A DNA stretch of 13,979 bases from contig JBFWQM010000149.1 of assembly GCA_050249455.1 (NCBI GenBank), positions 1-13,979 of the forward strand, read 5' to 3'. The notes beneath the pieces are model-generated. The model ran no database searches and had not been told where the DNA came from. It saw only the letters and a list, made by a program, of their open reading frames with translations. The position numbers were made by a program, and so were the translations under genes. Shown here piece after piece: positions 13,679 to 13,979 of this stretch; the first letter of the stretch is position 1; each line of letters opens with the position of its first letter. This DNA comes from JBFWQM01 sp050249455. Lineage in GTDB: Bacteria > Pseudomonadota > Alphaproteobacteria > MPNO01 > VGEU01.

Positions 13679-13979
13679 ATGAAGACCCTCCTGTCTCTCC
13701 GGCTGAACGGGCGGCTGCGCGACGACGCGGTGGCGGCGAACTTGCTGCTGGTGGACTACCTGCGCGAGGTGGTCGGGCTGACCGGCACCAAGATCGGCTG
13801 CGACGGCGGCGAGTGCGGCTGCTGCACGGTGCTGGTCGACGGCCGGCCGCGCCATGCCTGCCTGACCCTGGCCGCCGTGTGCGACGGCCGCGACGTCGAG
13901 ACCATCGAGGCGCTGGACCAGGGCGGGCGGATGTCGGCGCTGCAGCGCGGCTTCCACGAGAAGCTCGGCGCCCAGTGCG
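13679..13979 (+). CDS. [2Fe-2S] small subunit of a molybdenum hydroxylase (4-hydroxybenzoyl-CoA reductase gamma-like), 3' truncated by window edge
   Basis: The first 100 residues of an iron-sulfur subunit of the xanthine dehydrogenase/CO dehydrogenase/4-hydroxybenzoyl-CoA reductase family, which passes electrons from the molybdenum centre. The plant-type cluster motif is GCDGGECGCCT with C41, C46 and C49, and the fourth ligand is C61. The second, alpha-helical cluster domain starts at the very edge (LGAQC, C100). The sequence LLLVDYLREVVGLTGTK, the DGGEC block and FHEKLGAQC closely recall HcrC/HbaB-type subunits of 4-hydroxybenzoyl-CoA reductase as I remember them; related subunits act on other substrates, so this is provisional. 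GGAG lies just before the ATG at 13679-13681. Alanine, usual between the second and third ligands, is Cys here (C48). The large molybdenum subunit and a flavin subunit should follow. Confidence 0.88.
   Translation, partial: MKTLLSLRLNGRLRDDAVAANLLLVDYLREVVGLTGTKIGCDGGECGCCTVLVDGRPRHACLTLAAVCDGRDVETIEALDQGGRMSALQRGFHEKLGAQC

Noticed and set aside
1..13979. CRISPR array, tRNA, rRNA, insertion sequence, toxin-antitoxin or phage genes
   Set aside because: I found no regularly spaced repeats, cloverleaf-like sequence, transposase or integrase motifs, or paired small toxin-antitoxin frames on either strand.

Overview
The window is about 14 kb of very GC-rich DNA with tightly packed genes and strong G/C preference at third codon positions. 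A cbb3 oxidase cluster in the order ccoO-ccoQ-ccoP-ccoG-ccoH-ccoI-ccoS, a DUF2189 membrane protein, Sel1 repeats and a molybdenum-hydroxylase small subunit together suggest an alphaproteobacterium, perhaps of the Rhodospirillales type. This is an inference from gene content and composition; there is no rRNA or other marker. A run of exactly 100 N (9463-9562) is a scaffold gap, so the source is a draft assembly.

Region 1 (1-6100, + strand) is the cbb3-type cytochrome c oxidase operon. It enters the window inside ccoO; ccoN must lie upstream. ccoO, ccoQ and ccoP encode structural subunits. ccoG, ccoH, ccoI and ccoS encode copper handling, assembly and maturation proteins. The genes are overlapped or nearly so, except at ccoP-ccoG. 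There a 133-nt spacer carries a nested, G/C-only palindrome whose 3' half is also a textbook G-quadruplex motif on the mRNA strand. This is the most striking non-coding structure in the window.

Region 2 (6030-8220, - strand) holds three genes reading toward the cco operon: a small exported protein of 67 aa, an exported Sel1-repeat protein, and a DUF2189 polytopic membrane protein whose 3' end overlaps the ccoS 3' end.

Region 3 (8340-10965) has a Glu/Leu/Phe/Val dehydrogenase (+) that runs into the N gap, and a convergent amidase-signature hydrolase (-).

Region 4 (11030-13573) has an unrecognised membrane-anchored coiled-coil protein (+), an ABM-fold mono-oxygenase-like protein (-), and a divergent ECF sigma factor with a C-terminal SnoaL-like domain (+). 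The last two look like a self-contained regulatory pair without an anti-sigma gene.

Region 5 (13574-13979) is an AT-rich promoter region with two short palindromes, followed by the start of a [2Fe-2S] subunit of a molybdenum hydroxylase that resembles 4-hydroxybenzoyl-CoA reductase small subunits. It is cut by the window edge.

I see no CRISPR array, tRNA, rRNA, transposase, phage gene or recognised defence system. The best candidates for undescribed biology are the ccoP-ccoG palindrome/G-quadruplex element, the unrecognised coiled-coil protein at 11030-12127, and the sigma factor/ABM pair.
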